Below, piece by piece: positions 43,729-51,581 of a stretch of 64,000 bases of DNA. The number at the start of each line of letters is the position of its first letter. Position 1 is the first letter of the stretch. The stretch comes from Aestuariivita boseongensis (lineage in GTDB: Bacteria > Pseudomonadota > Alphaproteobacteria > Rhodobacterales > Rhodobacteraceae). Both the position numbers and the translations under genes were made by a program. The DNA is taken from positions 124,001 to 188,000 of the forward strand of contig NZ_JXYH01000001.1 of the NCBI RefSeq assembly GCF_001262635.1, written 5' to 3'. The notes beneath the pieces are model-generated. The model saw only the letters and a program-made list of their open reading frames with translations, ran no database searches and was not told where the DNA came from.

Positions 43729-44040
43729 ATGACAATGAAATCCAGCTTAACTTTGATGACAGGCGCCGTAGCGCTTTTGGCTCTGGCTGGCTGCGTTGAG
43801 GATACTGGTAGCAGCTCACAAAGCATGCCGAGCGTTGGCAGTTCCACCGATCTGACCGCTTTCGAGGGTGCTCGCGCGGGCCAGGCGGAGATGGGCATTC
43901 GCTCTCTAGGCTATGAGGCGATCCGCAGCGCCGGGCTGACGACCTACTGGTTCAACCGTGACACCGGGGCCTGTGCGGCGATTACCACGGCAGATGGCCG
44001 CTACAGTAATGTAACGATGCTGCCTGCCGAAGACTGCTGA
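43729..44040 (+). CDS. Small lipoprotein, AEDC family (cluster B)
   Basis: A 103-residue lipoprotein with lipobox LAGC, a GLTTYWFNRDTGACAAITT segment and C-terminal PAEDC. It is nearly collinear with the cluster A protein at 23138 and the C-terminal domain of 23889. GAAGGAAAAAGGG precedes the ATG at 43729. It closes the part of cluster B that has counterparts in cluster A. Confidence 0.82.
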   Translation: MTMKSSLTLMTGAVALLALAGCVEDTGSSSQSMPSVGSSTDLTAFEGARAGQAEMGIRSLGYEAIRSAGLTTYWFNRDTGACAAITTADGRYSNVTMLPAEDC

Positions 44041-44059
44041 CGAAAGGCTTTGACCGCCA

Positions 44060-44317
44060 GTGTTGTGCAGAGCTGTCATATGGGTCGTCGGGGCACTCTA
44101 CCTCGTTGCCCTCGCGATGCTCCTGATCGGGACCTACGGGCTCTTCGGTCAGGAGCAAGACCCTCTATCGGGGGTGTTCCTGCTGCCGCTTGGACTGCCT
44201 TGGGTGCTTCTGCTCGATGGGTTGCCCGAGCCGCTTTTGCCCTGGTCCGCCATTCTTGCGCCGCTATTGAACCTGGCGATACTGATCTTGCTCTGCCGCC
44301 GTTTTGCCCGCGGCTGA
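44060..44317 (+). CDS. Small membrane protein
   Basis: An 85-residue protein with two to three hydrophobic helices (about 5-28, 40-55, 60-80). The start is a GTG at 44060, twenty bases after the preceding stop. It has no recognised family. It opens a run of four small membrane proteins at the end of cluster B. Confidence 0.6.
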   Translation: MLCRAVIWVVGALYLVALAMLLIGTYGLFGQEQDPLSGVFLLPLGLPWVLLLDGLPEPLLPWSAILAPLLNLAILILLCRRFARG

Positions 44318-44348
44318 CCAGATCCGGTCCAATACAAAGGAGGTCTTA

Positions 44349-44456
44349 ATGACTTTTGATATTCCCCATATGATCGTGACCGCGGTGATCATGTTTGCCG
44401 TGCTCTGGGGCCTGGACCGGACATCGCTTCTAGGCTCAATGTCGAAAGGCAGGTAG
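44349..44456 (+). CDS. 35-residue membrane microprotein
   Basis: A 35-codon frame preceded by AAAGGAGGTC, the best ribosome site in the region, at ideal spacing from the ATG at 44349. The product has one hydrophobic helix (MIVTAVIMFAVLWGL) and a basic tail (SKGR). Its length hides it from usual gene finding. The strong ribosome site and position between small membrane genes support it. Confidence 0.65.
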   Translation: MTFDIPHMIVTAVIMFAVLWGLDRTSLLGSMSKGR

Positions 44457-44459
44457 ACA

Positions 44460-44534
44460 ATGGTGAAGTTCGTTGTCCTCTTCGTGGCACTCCTCGTGCT
44501 GAACCTTTTATGGCCCTATGGGTCAGGTCAGTAG
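44460..44534 (+). CDS. 24-residue membrane microprotein
   Basis: A 24-codon frame starting three bases after the previous stop. Nearly the whole product is a single hydrophobic helix (KFVVLFVALLVLNLLW). An AGGTAG sequence made by the upstream stop region could serve as ribosome site. Support is from spacing and composition only. Confidence 0.45.
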   Translation: MVKFVVLFVALLVLNLLWPYGSGQ

Positions 44535-44557
44535 GCAATTTCAGAAAGGGTTTTCAA

Positions 44558-44863
44558 ATGGGTAAGGCTGTTCTCTCTGTCGTTTTCCTGATCATCGGCC
44601 TGATCATAGGTCTTTTGGGCAGCGGCTTTGTCGGTGGCGCTGCGATGGGTGTCGGCGTCGCGACTGGTGCATCATCAGGCATCTGTATGACACTACAGGC
44701 CGCTCAAGAGGAAGGGTTGATCAATGATGAACAGGTTGATCAGGTTTTGAATCGCGCGGCCGCAAATTTTGCGGAGCTCTCAGGCGACGCAGCCCCTAGC
44801 GAGGTCGTTGGCGCAGCAAGTGATTGCGCCTCGGTCCTGGAGAAGCTGCGCAAAGCGCAGTGA
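44558..44863 (+). CDS. Small secreted or membrane-anchored helical protein
   Basis: A 101-residue protein with one glycine-rich hydrophobic segment (about 5-40, LIIGLIIGLLGSGFVGGAAMG) and a helical remainder with two cysteines (SSGICMTLQ and ASDCASVLEK). AGAAAGGG lies before the ATG at 44558. The stop overlaps the next gene start as GTGA. Family not recognised. Confidence 0.65.
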   Translation: MGKAVLSVVFLIIGLIIGLLGSGFVGGAAMGVGVATGASSGICMTLQAAQEEGLINDEQVDQVLNRAAANFAELSGDAAPSEVVGAASDCASVLEKLRKAQ

Positions 44864-45594
44864 AAAACGCATCTGAACGAGCTGAAAAACCGCGACTAGT
44901 CTGGCTTGATGGCGCGCGCAGTTTTGCCCTCTTGGCAATGATCGTGTTCCACACGGCGCGCGACATGGAAATATTTGGTTATCTCGAACCGGGAACGACC
45001 CTTCACGGCGGATGGGCTATCTTTGCCCGTCTTATTGCAGGGTCGTTCCTGTTTTTGTCCGGTATCAGCCTCATCGTTGCGCATGGGCAGCATTTCCGCC
45101 TGCGGTCTTGGCTGAAGCGCCTGTCTTTGATTGTCGCTGCTGCAGCATTGGTCTCTGCTGTGACCGCCGTCGTCTTCCCCGAACGTTTCGTGTATTTCGG
45201 TATTTTGCATGTAATTGCAGTGTCGAATGTGATCGGGGTCATACTGCTGAGGCTACCGGCAATGGGCCTTGCAAGTTTAGCTGCATTCGTACTTGTCGTG
45301 AGCAGTTTGCCGAACTCTCATTTGTTCAGTACCGCCTGGCTCTCCTGGACTGGCCTCAGTGCGTCTGTGCGTCCATCGCTAGATTTCTTACCTCTTTTCC
45401 CTTGGCTGGCACCACTTCTTGTAGGAATGGCTGTATCAAAGTGCCTGACATTCAAAAGTGCTTTCCAGATTTCGCAGAATGAAAGATTGAGCTACCTGAT
45501 CACGTGGCCCGGGCGCCACAGCCTTTCGATCTACCTTGTGCATCAACCCATCCTTATTGGCTCGATCTGGCTTGTTTCTAAGGTAGTGGTGTAG
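44860..45594 (+). CDS. DUF1624/HGSNAT-like membrane acyltransferase
   Basis: A 244-residue membrane protein with about seven helices. It begins with RLVWLDGARSFALLAMIVFH and holds GSFLFLSGISL and a late GRHSLSIYLVHQPIL segment, all typical of the heparan-alpha-glucosaminide N-acetyltransferase-like (DUF1624) family, which transfers acyl groups across the inner membrane. The start is a GTG overlapping the previous stop. It is the last gene before the integrase. Confidence 0.85.
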   Translation: MKNASERAEKPRLVWLDGARSFALLAMIVFHTARDMEIFGYLEPGTTLHGGWAIFARLIAGSFLFLSGISLIVAHGQHFRLRSWLKRLSLIVAAAALVSAVTAVVFPERFVYFGILHVIAVSNVIGVILLRLPAMGLASLAAFVLVVSSLPNSHLFSTAWLSWTGLSASVRPSLDFLPLFPWLAPLLVGMAVSKCLTFKSAFQISQNERLSYLITWPGRHSLSIYLVHQPILIGSIWLVSKVVV

Positions 45595-45629
45595 GATCCC
45601 TATACCGATCGAGATCATACTCGTTCAGC

Positions 45630-46799
45630 CTAATTCTCCGCGTCGTTGTCTTTTATTTTCTTGCCTATAACCTCTGCAGCCTGCCGTAGAGGATCATCTG
45701 CCAAGTGCGCATATCGTTGCGTCGTCGACGGGTTAGTGTGGCCCAGTAGGCGACCGACGATTGGCAAGCTCAAACCACTGGAGACGAGATGGGAGGCGTG
45801 GGTGTGGCGATTGTCATGTATTCGGTAGTCCTCAAGGCCTGCCGCTTTGGTCACAACGCGCCAAAATGCCTTTAGGTCTTTGTACGGATGCTCGGGCGAC
45901 CGGCTTGGGAAAAGCCATATACTTTGTTCAGCTCTTTCTTCTTTCATTCGGGTCACTAGCTCGCACGCAGCAGAAGATAGCGGTAAATGCTCGCGGCGCT
46001 TTTGTTTCGTGTGGTGGGACGGCTTCGTCCACACGCCGCGCTCTATGTCGAAGTCTGTCCATGTTGCAGTCAGTACCTCGCCGATGCGCGCGCCTGTCAA
46101 GAGTTGTAAGCGGATGGCATCGGCTGCGACTTGGTTGGAATGCTCAGCGAGTGCAGCCAACAATCTGCTCAGCTCATCATCCGATAGCCAACGATCCCGC
46201 TTCTCTTCTGGGAATTTCTCAACACCGCGAGCCGGGTTGTCAGGGCGCATGCCCCAACGCACAGACAGTTCGAACATTTTTGACAGTAGGGCCAACGTGC
46301 GATTGGCCTGGTAGGGTGTTTTCCGCATTTGGTTGTGGAGTTTTTGAACGTCTTGATGAGCGACTTCAACAACACGAAGCTTCCCTAGCTTGGGTAAAAT
46401 GTATCCATCCAACATAGACTGATCATTTCGAACGCTGCCTCGTCGTTTCTTTGGAATGGCGTGTTCCGTCATATACAGCCTGGCCAGTTCGGAAACGTTT
46501 GGCGAACGTCGAACCGCTTGCGCATTTGCTACGGGGTCTTCCCCCCGGATCACGTCGGCAAGGAGCGACCGTGCCATGTCTCGCGCTACTTGCAGGGACA
46601 TTGTAGGGCCGTATTGCCCCAGTGTTTTTCGCTTTGAGCGTCCGGTCTGTCTGTTCCGGTATTGAACCACGAAGCTCTTCACACCAGTGGACTTCACGCG
46701 CAAGCCAAAACCGGGAAGACCTTCGTCCCAGTATACCGTGTCCCGTTCACTAGCGGCTATTTCATCAATGCGTGATTTGGTTAGACGTGCGATGGGCAT
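45630..46799 (-). CDS. int: Island tyrosine integrase
   Basis: A 389-residue integrase of the P4-like group. An arm-binding DUF4102 domain (about 1-85), a core-binding SAM-like domain (about 95-175) and a catalytic domain (about 195-375) come in order. Catalytic residues are seen in TGARIGEV (Arg), HDNRHTHAS (His-x-x-Arg), LLGHTN (His) and TQRYAHL (Tyr). The ATG at 46799 gives the usual family start; a longer frame to 46907 runs through the arm-type repeats. It lies 170 bases from attR and should catalyse recombination between the two 47-bp repeats. Confidence 0.95.
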   Translation of the reverse strand: MPIARLTKSRIDEIAASERDTVYWDEGLPGFGLRVKSTGVKSFVVQYRNRQTGRSKRKTLGQYGPTMSLQVARDMARSLLADVIRGEDPVANAQAVRRSPNVSELARLYMTEHAIPKKRRGSVRNDQSMLDGYILPKLGKLRVVEVAHQDVQKLHNQMRKTPYQANRTLALLSKMFELSVRWGMRPDNPARGVEKFPEEKRDRWLSDDELSRLLAALAEHSNQVAADAIRLQLLTGARIGEVLTATWTDFDIERGVWTKPSHHTKQKRREHLPLSSAACELVTRMKEERAEQSIWLFPSRSPEHPYKDLKAFWRVVTKAAGLEDYRIHDNRHTHASHLVSSGLSLPIVGRLLGHTNPSTTQRYAHLADDPLRQAAEVIGKKIKDNDAEN

Positions 46800-46820
46800 A
46801 GTTCGGATCGAGATTGAATA

Positions 46821-46850
46821 GGTAAGCACGAGGTAAGCGCCAGGTAAGCA
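46821..46850 (+). repeat. Right arm-type repeats, three GGTAAGCR copies
   Basis: GGTAAGCA, GGTAAGCG and GGTAAGCA occur at 46821, 46832 and 46843, each 11 bp apart in the same orientation, immediately upstream of the integrase start. The same unit and spacing occur at 12114-12132. They may also bring the integrase promoter under its own control. Confidence 0.7.
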
Positions 46851-46968
46851 AGAACGCTCGAATTCTTTAGTGCTTGGTCGAAGTCCAAACTCACTTGCGG
46901 TTCCCAAAATGTCAATAAAATATGGTTAATCAGAGATATATCGAACTCGATAGAAAGTGTGCCCGTAA

Positions 46969-47015
46969 GATTTGTAATCAGTAGGTCCGCGGTTCGAGTC
47001 CGTGTGGGGGCACCA
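46969..47015 (+). repeat. attR: 47-bp duplicate of tRNA-Thr 3' end
   Basis: An exact copy of bases 12019-12065, lacking the 5' part of a tRNA, so it is not a gene. It marks the right junction of the island. The LacI-family gene of the core genome ends 42 bases beyond. Confidence 0.95.
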
Positions 47016-47057
47016 CCTTTCCCAATACAGCAAAGCGGGAGAGCTGCGCGGATTGCG

Positions 47058-48080
47058 TCAGTTCCGCGCCGGAGCGGGGCCCAGCGACTCGCGCCACTGG
47101 ATCGTCGTGGCAAGCTCGATACTGGGGCCCGGATCGTCGCCTGCGCGCAAGCTGAGAAGCTTTTGGGCGGCGCGGCGGCCCATTTCGCGGTGCGGCACAT
47201 GCACGGTGGTCAGAGCAGGGGTCACGATCTCTGCCAGTTCGATATCGTCGAACCCGGTGATCGACACGTCTTCGGGCACGCGCAGGCCCATCTTGCGCGC
47301 CATCATCAGCGCGCCTGCCGCGAACACGTCGTTGCCGCACAGAACCGCCGTAGGGCGGGGGGTGCAGGCCATCAGGCGGGCGAAGGCCTGGGCGCCGTTG
47401 TCGATGGCATAGGTAGTCTCCTCGACCGCCAGGCTGTCGGGATTGATCCCATGGTCGCGCGCAGCGTCGCAGATGCCTTCGAACCGGCCGCGGGCACGGT
47501 CATTGCCTTCGCGTTCCGCGGTGATCACGCCCAGATGGCGATGGCCCATTTCCAGCACTTCGTCGGCCAGCGCTTTCATGGCCTGACGGTTGTCAAAGCC
47601 GATGGAGGGCCGTGTATTCGTGCGGTCGAACACCCAGGCCACCACATAGGGGATCTTGCGCTTGTCGAGGAACGCATAGGTTTTCGGTGTGCGGTCCTGA
47701 CCGATCAGCAACAGCGCATCCGCGCCCCGCGCGACGAGGGAACGGATCTGTTCCTCTTCCTGCTGGGGGCTGTAGGAGGAGCTGGCGACCAGAAGCGTCA
47801 CGCCGTTTTCGCCCAGTTCATCCTGAAAGGCCTGCAGGCCGCGTGCAAAGATCGCGTTTTCCATGGTGGGAATGATCGCGCCGAAAGTATTGGTGCGTTT
47901 GGCCGCCAACGCGCGCGCACCAAAATTCGGGGCATATCCCAGATCGCTGACCGCACGCATGACCCTTTCACGGGTCGTCGCGCTGACCTGAGAGGGCGTG
48001 TTCAGGCAGCGCGATACCGTGGCCGTGGATACCCCCGAACGCGCCGCCACATCTTCCAGTGTCGGCACCGAGGATCCCAT
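47058..48080 (-). CDS. LacI-family regulator of the DHPS operon
   Basis: A 340-residue repressor: LacI helix-turn-helix (about 6-55, TLEDVAARSGVSTATVSRCL) and a periplasmic-binding-protein-like effector domain. The ATG at 48080 follows CAGGAAAAT and puts the helix-turn-helix at its normal position; upstream in-frame ATGs would add up to 29 residues. It is divergent to the TRAP-sulfonate operon, with two LacI-type operators in between. It therefore most likely represses that operon until DHPS or a breakdown product binds. Regulators of other families serve this pathway elsewhere. Confidence 0.9.
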   Translation of the reverse strand: MGSSVPTLEDVAARSGVSTATVSRCLNTPSQVSATTRERVMRAVSDLGYAPNFGARALAAKRTNTFGAIIPTMENAIFARGLQAFQDELGENGVTLLVASSSYSPQQEEEQIRSLVARGADALLLIGQDRTPKTYAFLDKRKIPYVVAWVFDRTNTRPSIGFDNRQAMKALADEVLEMGHRHLGVITAEREGNDRARGRFEGICDAARDHGINPDSLAVEETTYAIDNGAQAFARLMACTPRPTAVLCGNDVFAAGALMMARKMGLRVPEDVSITGFDDIELAEIVTPALTTVHVPHREMGRRAAQKLLSLRAGDDPGPSIELATTIQWRESLGPAPARN

Positions 48081-48181
48081 ATTTTCCTGGCCATGGGGCA
48101 CGGGCATTGTCCTTGGTCGTGGTCGATTGAGGGCATTCCCCATCGGAGGTGCGCCGTCAATGACCAATATTCAGACATATA

Positions 48182-48220
48182 ATGTAAGCGCTTGCAATGT
48201 AAAATGTAAGCGCTTACATT
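48182..48220. promoter_or_regulatory. Two tandem LacI-type operators
   Basis: AATGTAAGCGCTTACATT (48203-48220) is a perfect 18-bp palindrome, and TGTAAGCGCTTGCA (48183-48196) is a near-perfect one, both with the central CG/GC step of LacI/GalR operators. Their centres are 22 bp apart, two helical turns, so two dimers would bind the same face. They lie between the LacI gene and the TRAP operon. Confidence 0.85.
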
Positions 48221-48253
48221 CAAGTGAGTCGTTGGCAGGGAGGAGGCCTGATC

Positions 48254-48427
48254 ATGATGCTTGCAATCGCGGCGGTATTGTTTTCCGTCTATGTGGCAGA
48301 TGTGGTCCTTGGAGCCCTGGCCAGCACATCTTTTCTTACAGATGTCCAGGAAATGTTGATGCTTTTCGCAGCAACGATCGCCTTCGTGGCGGCCATTCTT
48401 GTTCGTGAGAAACAATCCAAGCAATAA
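48254..48427 (+). CDS. Small membrane protein heading the TRAP operon
   Basis: A 57-residue protein with two hydrophobic helices (about 2-25 and 36-53) and a basic tail (REKQSKQ). AGGAGG precedes the ATG pair at 48254/48257; an upstream GTG at 48224 overlaps the operator region and is less likely. It lies 25 bases before the TRAP binding-protein gene and may be an accessory transporter component. Family not recognised. Confidence 0.65.
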   Translation: MMLAIAAVLFSVYVADVVLGALASTSFLTDVQEMLMLFAATIAFVAAILVREKQSKQ

Positions 48428-48452
48428 ACAACTGCTCAATAGGGAGGAGCAT

Positions 48453-49601
48453 ATGCAACGGAAAGATAACGAGCTGGCGTCTGAAGAGCGCCGGAACTTT
48501 CTGAAACTGGCATCCACGGCCGGCTTTACCGCGGCCGTCGTCGCAGGGGCCGGGGGCATGCTGTGGTCGACGGAAGCGGCCGCACAGACGGCACAAGAGG
48601 AGCGCGCACGTCAGGAGGCCGCCGAGTACACTATGACATTGGCAACGGCCTATGTTCTGGGGGCCTCGCGCAGCTATCCGATTATGCAGCTGGACCTGAA
48701 GGAAAACATCCAGAACGCCACAAACGGCAAGGTCTATGTGAAACTGGCGCCCGGCGGTCAGCTGGGCGCAGGCGGTGCGCTGGTTCAGGCGGTGCAGGCG
48801 GGCACGATCCAGTGCGCGCAGCACTCGCTGTCGAACTTCGCACCCTTTGCCAGCGCCGCGGACCTGATCAACCTGCCGTATTTCTGCGGTTCCAACCAGC
48901 GTTTCACCAACCTGGTGACATCGGATGCCTGGAAATCGGAAGTGCACCCCAAGGTTGAAGCATCGGGCTTCAAACCGCTGTTCTATATCAATATCGACCC
49001 GCGCGTCGTTGCCATGCGCAAAGGCGGATCGGGCCCGGTTCTGTCGCCTGCAGACCTGGCGGGTGTGAAGTTCCGCGTGCCCGGCTCGAAGATGCTGCAG
49101 CAATACTATCGCATGGTTGGTGCCAACCCGACGCCGGTGGCCTGGGGTGAAACACCTTCGGCGATCAAACAGGGTGTGGCCGATGCGCTGGATCCGTCCG
49201 TGGGCGCGCTTTACGTCTTTGGCTTCAAAGACATTCTGAGTCACGTGACCTTCACCCAGGCGGTGCCGGACAGTCAGGTCTATTCGATGAACCTTGAGTG
49301 GTTCAACAGCCTGCCCGGCGACGTGCAGGAAGGCATCGAATGGGCCGGTGAGATGACCTCGCACCAGAACCTGGCCAAAGTGCCGTCGGCGCGGTCTTAC
49401 GCCATGGCCGAGCTGGCGAAAGCCGGTGTCGAATTCCATTCGCTGAGCGAAGATCAGCTGGCCGAATGGAAAGCGACCGGCGGCTATCAGCTGTCTGACT
49501 GGGATCAGTTCAAGGTCGAACTGGCCGGGTCCATGGACACATTCGCCAAGCTGGAAGAAGCGGCTGGTACGATGGGCAAATACTACGTCCACGACGCGTA
49601 A
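48453..49601 (+). CDS. TRAP transporter binding protein, Tat-exported (DHPS uptake)
   Basis: A 382-residue DctP-family periplasmic binding protein. The N-terminus has ERRNFLKLAS and a weakly hydrophobic stretch ending AAAQ, so it is exported folded by the Tat path, which is uncommon in this family. The binding domain has the FRVPGSKMLQQYYRMVGANP segment (family arginine) expected to hold an acidic ligand. GGAGGAG precedes the ATG at 48453. With the Q and M subunits it imports, by context, 2,3-dihydroxypropane-1-sulfonate. Confidence 0.9.
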   Translation: MQRKDNELASEERRNFLKLASTAGFTAAVVAGAGGMLWSTEAAAQTAQEERARQEAAEYTMTLATAYVLGASRSYPIMQLDLKENIQNATNGKVYVKLAPGGQLGAGGALVQAVQAGTIQCAQHSLSNFAPFASAADLINLPYFCGSNQRFTNLVTSDAWKSEVHPKVEASGFKPLFYINIDPRVVAMRKGGSGPVLSPADLAGVKFRVPGSKMLQQYYRMVGANPTPVAWGETPSAIKQGVADALDPSVGALYVFGFKDILSHVTFTQAVPDSQVYSMNLEWFNSLPGDVQEGIEWAGEMTSHQNLAKVPSARSYAMAELAKAGVEFHSLSEDQLAEWKATGGYQLSDWDQFKVELAGSMDTFAKLEEAAGTMGKYYVHDA

Positions 49602-49612
49602 ATCACGCCAAT

Positions 49613-49639
49613 GCTGTCGGCGCATTCCGCGCCGACAGC
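49613..49639 (+). terminator. Hairpin between TRAP P and Q genes
   Basis: A perfect 11-bp stem (GCTGTCGGCGC with GCGCCGACAGC) with loop ATTCC follows the binding-protein stop by 11 bases. No T-run follows, so it may partly terminate or protect the upstream message, raising binding protein over membrane subunits. Confidence 0.6.
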
Positions 49640-49714
49640 TGACTTATTCACAAAAGACGCTGACGCTAGCGCCTGAACCGGTGGAAACACCGCGTGTCGG
49701 GACGGGAGGATTTT

Positions 49715-50230
49715 ATGTCACGCTTTCTGAATGCACTGAACCAGAACGCCGAGAGGTGGGCGCTTTTGGTTTTTTACGTGATGCTCGTTGCGACGATGTT
49801 CATCGAAGTGGTGCGGCGTGAGCTGCTGTCCTATTCGTCCATCTGGGGCGAAGAGATCGTCCGGTATTCGTTTATCTATCTTGTCTGGATCGGCGCCGCG
49901 TCGGCGGTGAAGGAACGCGGGCACATCCGCATCGACGTGATCATGCAATATGTGGGCCCGCGGACCAAGGCGGTCCTGTATCTGTTTGGCGATTTCATCA
50001 TGGTCATCGTGTCGGTGATCGCGCTTTATTATTCCTATGAGACGGTCCATGTGGCGGCCAAGTTCGGGTCGGTCACGGATGGTCTGCGGATCAGCCGCGT
50101 CTGGTTCCTGCTGGCGGTGCCCATCGGCTTTGCGCTGGTTCTGTTCCGTCTTGTTCAATCCATCATCCGCGACATCGGTGATCTTCGTGCGGGCCGTCCC
50201 GTCTACGAAGGCGACAAGCTGTTCGACTAA
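49715..50230 (+). CDS. TRAP transporter small membrane subunit (DctQ family)
   Basis: A 171-residue membrane protein with four helices typical of the DctQ subunit (about 20-40, 50-70, 90-110 and 128-150). It contains the signature YSSIWGEEIVRYSFIYLVW. GGGAGGA lies before the ATG at 49715. It pairs with the large DctM-type subunit downstream. Confidence 0.9.
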   Translation: MSRFLNALNQNAERWALLVFYVMLVATMFIEVVRRELLSYSSIWGEEIVRYSFIYLVWIGAASAVKERGHIRIDVIMQYVGPRTKAVLYLFGDFIMVIVSVIALYYSYETVHVAAKFGSVTDGLRISRVWFLLAVPIGFALVLFRLVQSIIRDIGDLRAGRPVYEGDKLFD

Positions 50231-50242
50231 GGAGCTCACGCA

Positions 50243-51571
50243 ATGCTTTGGAACCAACTTGACCAAACCGTGATCCTTGGATGGGACTTCTACGGCTCTG
50301 TCATTGTATTTGTCGTGCTGGTTGCGCTGGCGGTGCCTGTCTGGGCTTCCATCGGTGCGGCGGCGATCCTCATGCTGGTCTGGTCTGGCGCTCTGCCGCT
50401 GAGCCTGGTGGGGGAAAAACTGTTCACCGGCATCGACTTTTTTGCCCTGACCGCTGTGCCGCTCTTCATCCTGACCGGTGACGTTCTGGTGCGCACCGGC
50501 CTCAGTCGAAAATTCCTGGACGTTGCCGAAGCGCTGACGCAATTCGCCAAGGGCGGCTTCGGATCGGCCACGGTGCTGGTCTGCGGGATGTTCGCGGCGA
50601 TCTCGGGCTCGGACGCGGCGGGGGCTGCGGCGGTGGGCCGGATGACCATCGACCGGCTGGTTGAAAGCGGATATCCGCGCCCCTATGCCTGTGCGCTGGT
50701 GGCGGCGGGGGCCTGTACCGGCATCCTGATCCCGCCGTCGATCGCCTATATCATCATTGGCCTTGTGCTGGGGATATCGGCATCGACCCTGTTCCTGGCA
50801 GCGCTTGTTCCGGGGATCGCGATCCTGCTGTCGATCCTGGCCACCAATATCATCATGAACCGGCTTTATGGCTGGGAGGGTGGCGGAAACGTCTCCATGG
50901 GCGAGTATTTCAGCCGCCTGTGGGCCACGCTGAAATCCGGCTGGTATGCCTTCCTCGTGCCCGGCATCATCTTCTATGGCATCTTCTCGGGTCGTCTGAC
51001 GCCGACCGAGGCGGGGGCCGTGGCCGTGGTCGTGACCATCATCATGGGCTTCATCATCGGCACGCTGAAATTATCGGATTTCCCGGCCATGCTGGTCAGT
51101 TCGGCCAAGGTGAACGGTGTGATCGTGCCGATCATCGCCTTTTCGGCCCCACTGGCCGAAGCGCTCGCGATCATCGGTGTGCCGCAGGGCTTTGTCGCCG
51201 CCGCCACCTCGGTCAGCGATGAGCCGGTCATCATCATCCTGATGATGGTCTGTATCCTGATCGCGGCGGGCTGTGTGATGGAAACCACGCCCAACATCGT
51301 GATCCTGGCGCCGATCCTGAAGCCTCTGGCCGACAATATCGGCATGAACGAGATCCAGTTCTGTATCATGATGATCACCGCGCTGGGTGTGGGCTTCATT
51401 ACGCCGCCGCTGGGTTTGAACCTGTTCGTCGTGTCCGGTTTGACGGGGGAATCGATCCTCAAGATCGCATACCGCGCCATTCCGTTCGTGTTCTTCATGC
51501 TCATCGTGACGCTGTTCATCGCGTATGTGCCAGCGATCTCGACGACATTCCTTCCTGAGATCTACCAATAA
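50243..51571 (+). CDS. TRAP transporter large membrane subunit (DctM family)
   Basis: A 442-residue permease of the DctM family with about twelve helices. Typical segments include SGSDAAGAAAVGRMTI, CTGILIPPSIAYIIIG, LTPTEAGAVAV and GVGFITPPLGLNLFV. AAGGAGCT precedes the ATG. It carries the Na+-coupled transport path for the sulfonate delivered by the binding protein. Confidence 0.92.
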   Translation: MLWNQLDQTVILGWDFYGSVIVFVVLVALAVPVWASIGAAAILMLVWSGALPLSLVGEKLFTGIDFFALTAVPLFILTGDVLVRTGLSRKFLDVAEALTQFAKGGFGSATVLVCGMFAAISGSDAAGAAAVGRMTIDRLVESGYPRPYACALVAAGACTGILIPPSIAYIIIGLVLGISASTLFLAALVPGIAILLSILATNIIMNRLYGWEGGGNVSMGEYFSRLWATLKSGWYAFLVPGIIFYGIFSGRLTPTEAGAVAVVVTIIMGFIIGTLKLSDFPAMLVSSAKVNGVIVPIIAFSAPLAEALAIIGVPQGFVAAATSVSDEPVIIILMMVCILIAAGCVMETTPNIVILAPILKPLADNIGMNEIQFCIMMITALGVGFITPPLGLNLFVVSGLTGESILKIAYRAIPFVFFMLIVTLFIAYVPAISTTFLPEIYQ

Positions 51572-51581
51572 GGTAACTGTT

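Larger units (their letters stand above)
12019..47015. mobile_element. Integrative genomic island in tRNA-Thr
   Basis: A 35-kb insertion is bounded by a perfect 47-bp direct repeat consisting of the 3' part of tRNA-Thr (12019-12065 and 46969-47015). A tyrosine integrase gene lies at the right end reading inward. Direct repeats of GGTAAGCR with 11-bp spacing occur inside both ends and look like integrase arm sites. The interior is visibly richer in AT-rich intergenic stretches than the flanks. No capsid, tail, terminase, relaxase or mating-pair genes were found, so it is best called an integrative island that may need help to move. Confidence 0.92.

Noticed and set aside
12019-47015. An intact prophage or conjugative element
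   Set aside because: No capsid, portal, terminase, tail, lysis, relaxase or type IV secretion genes could be recognised between the att repeats.
46969-47015. A second tRNA-Thr gene
   Set aside because: Only the 3' 47 bases are present; acceptor 5' strand, D-arm and half of the anticodon arm are missing.
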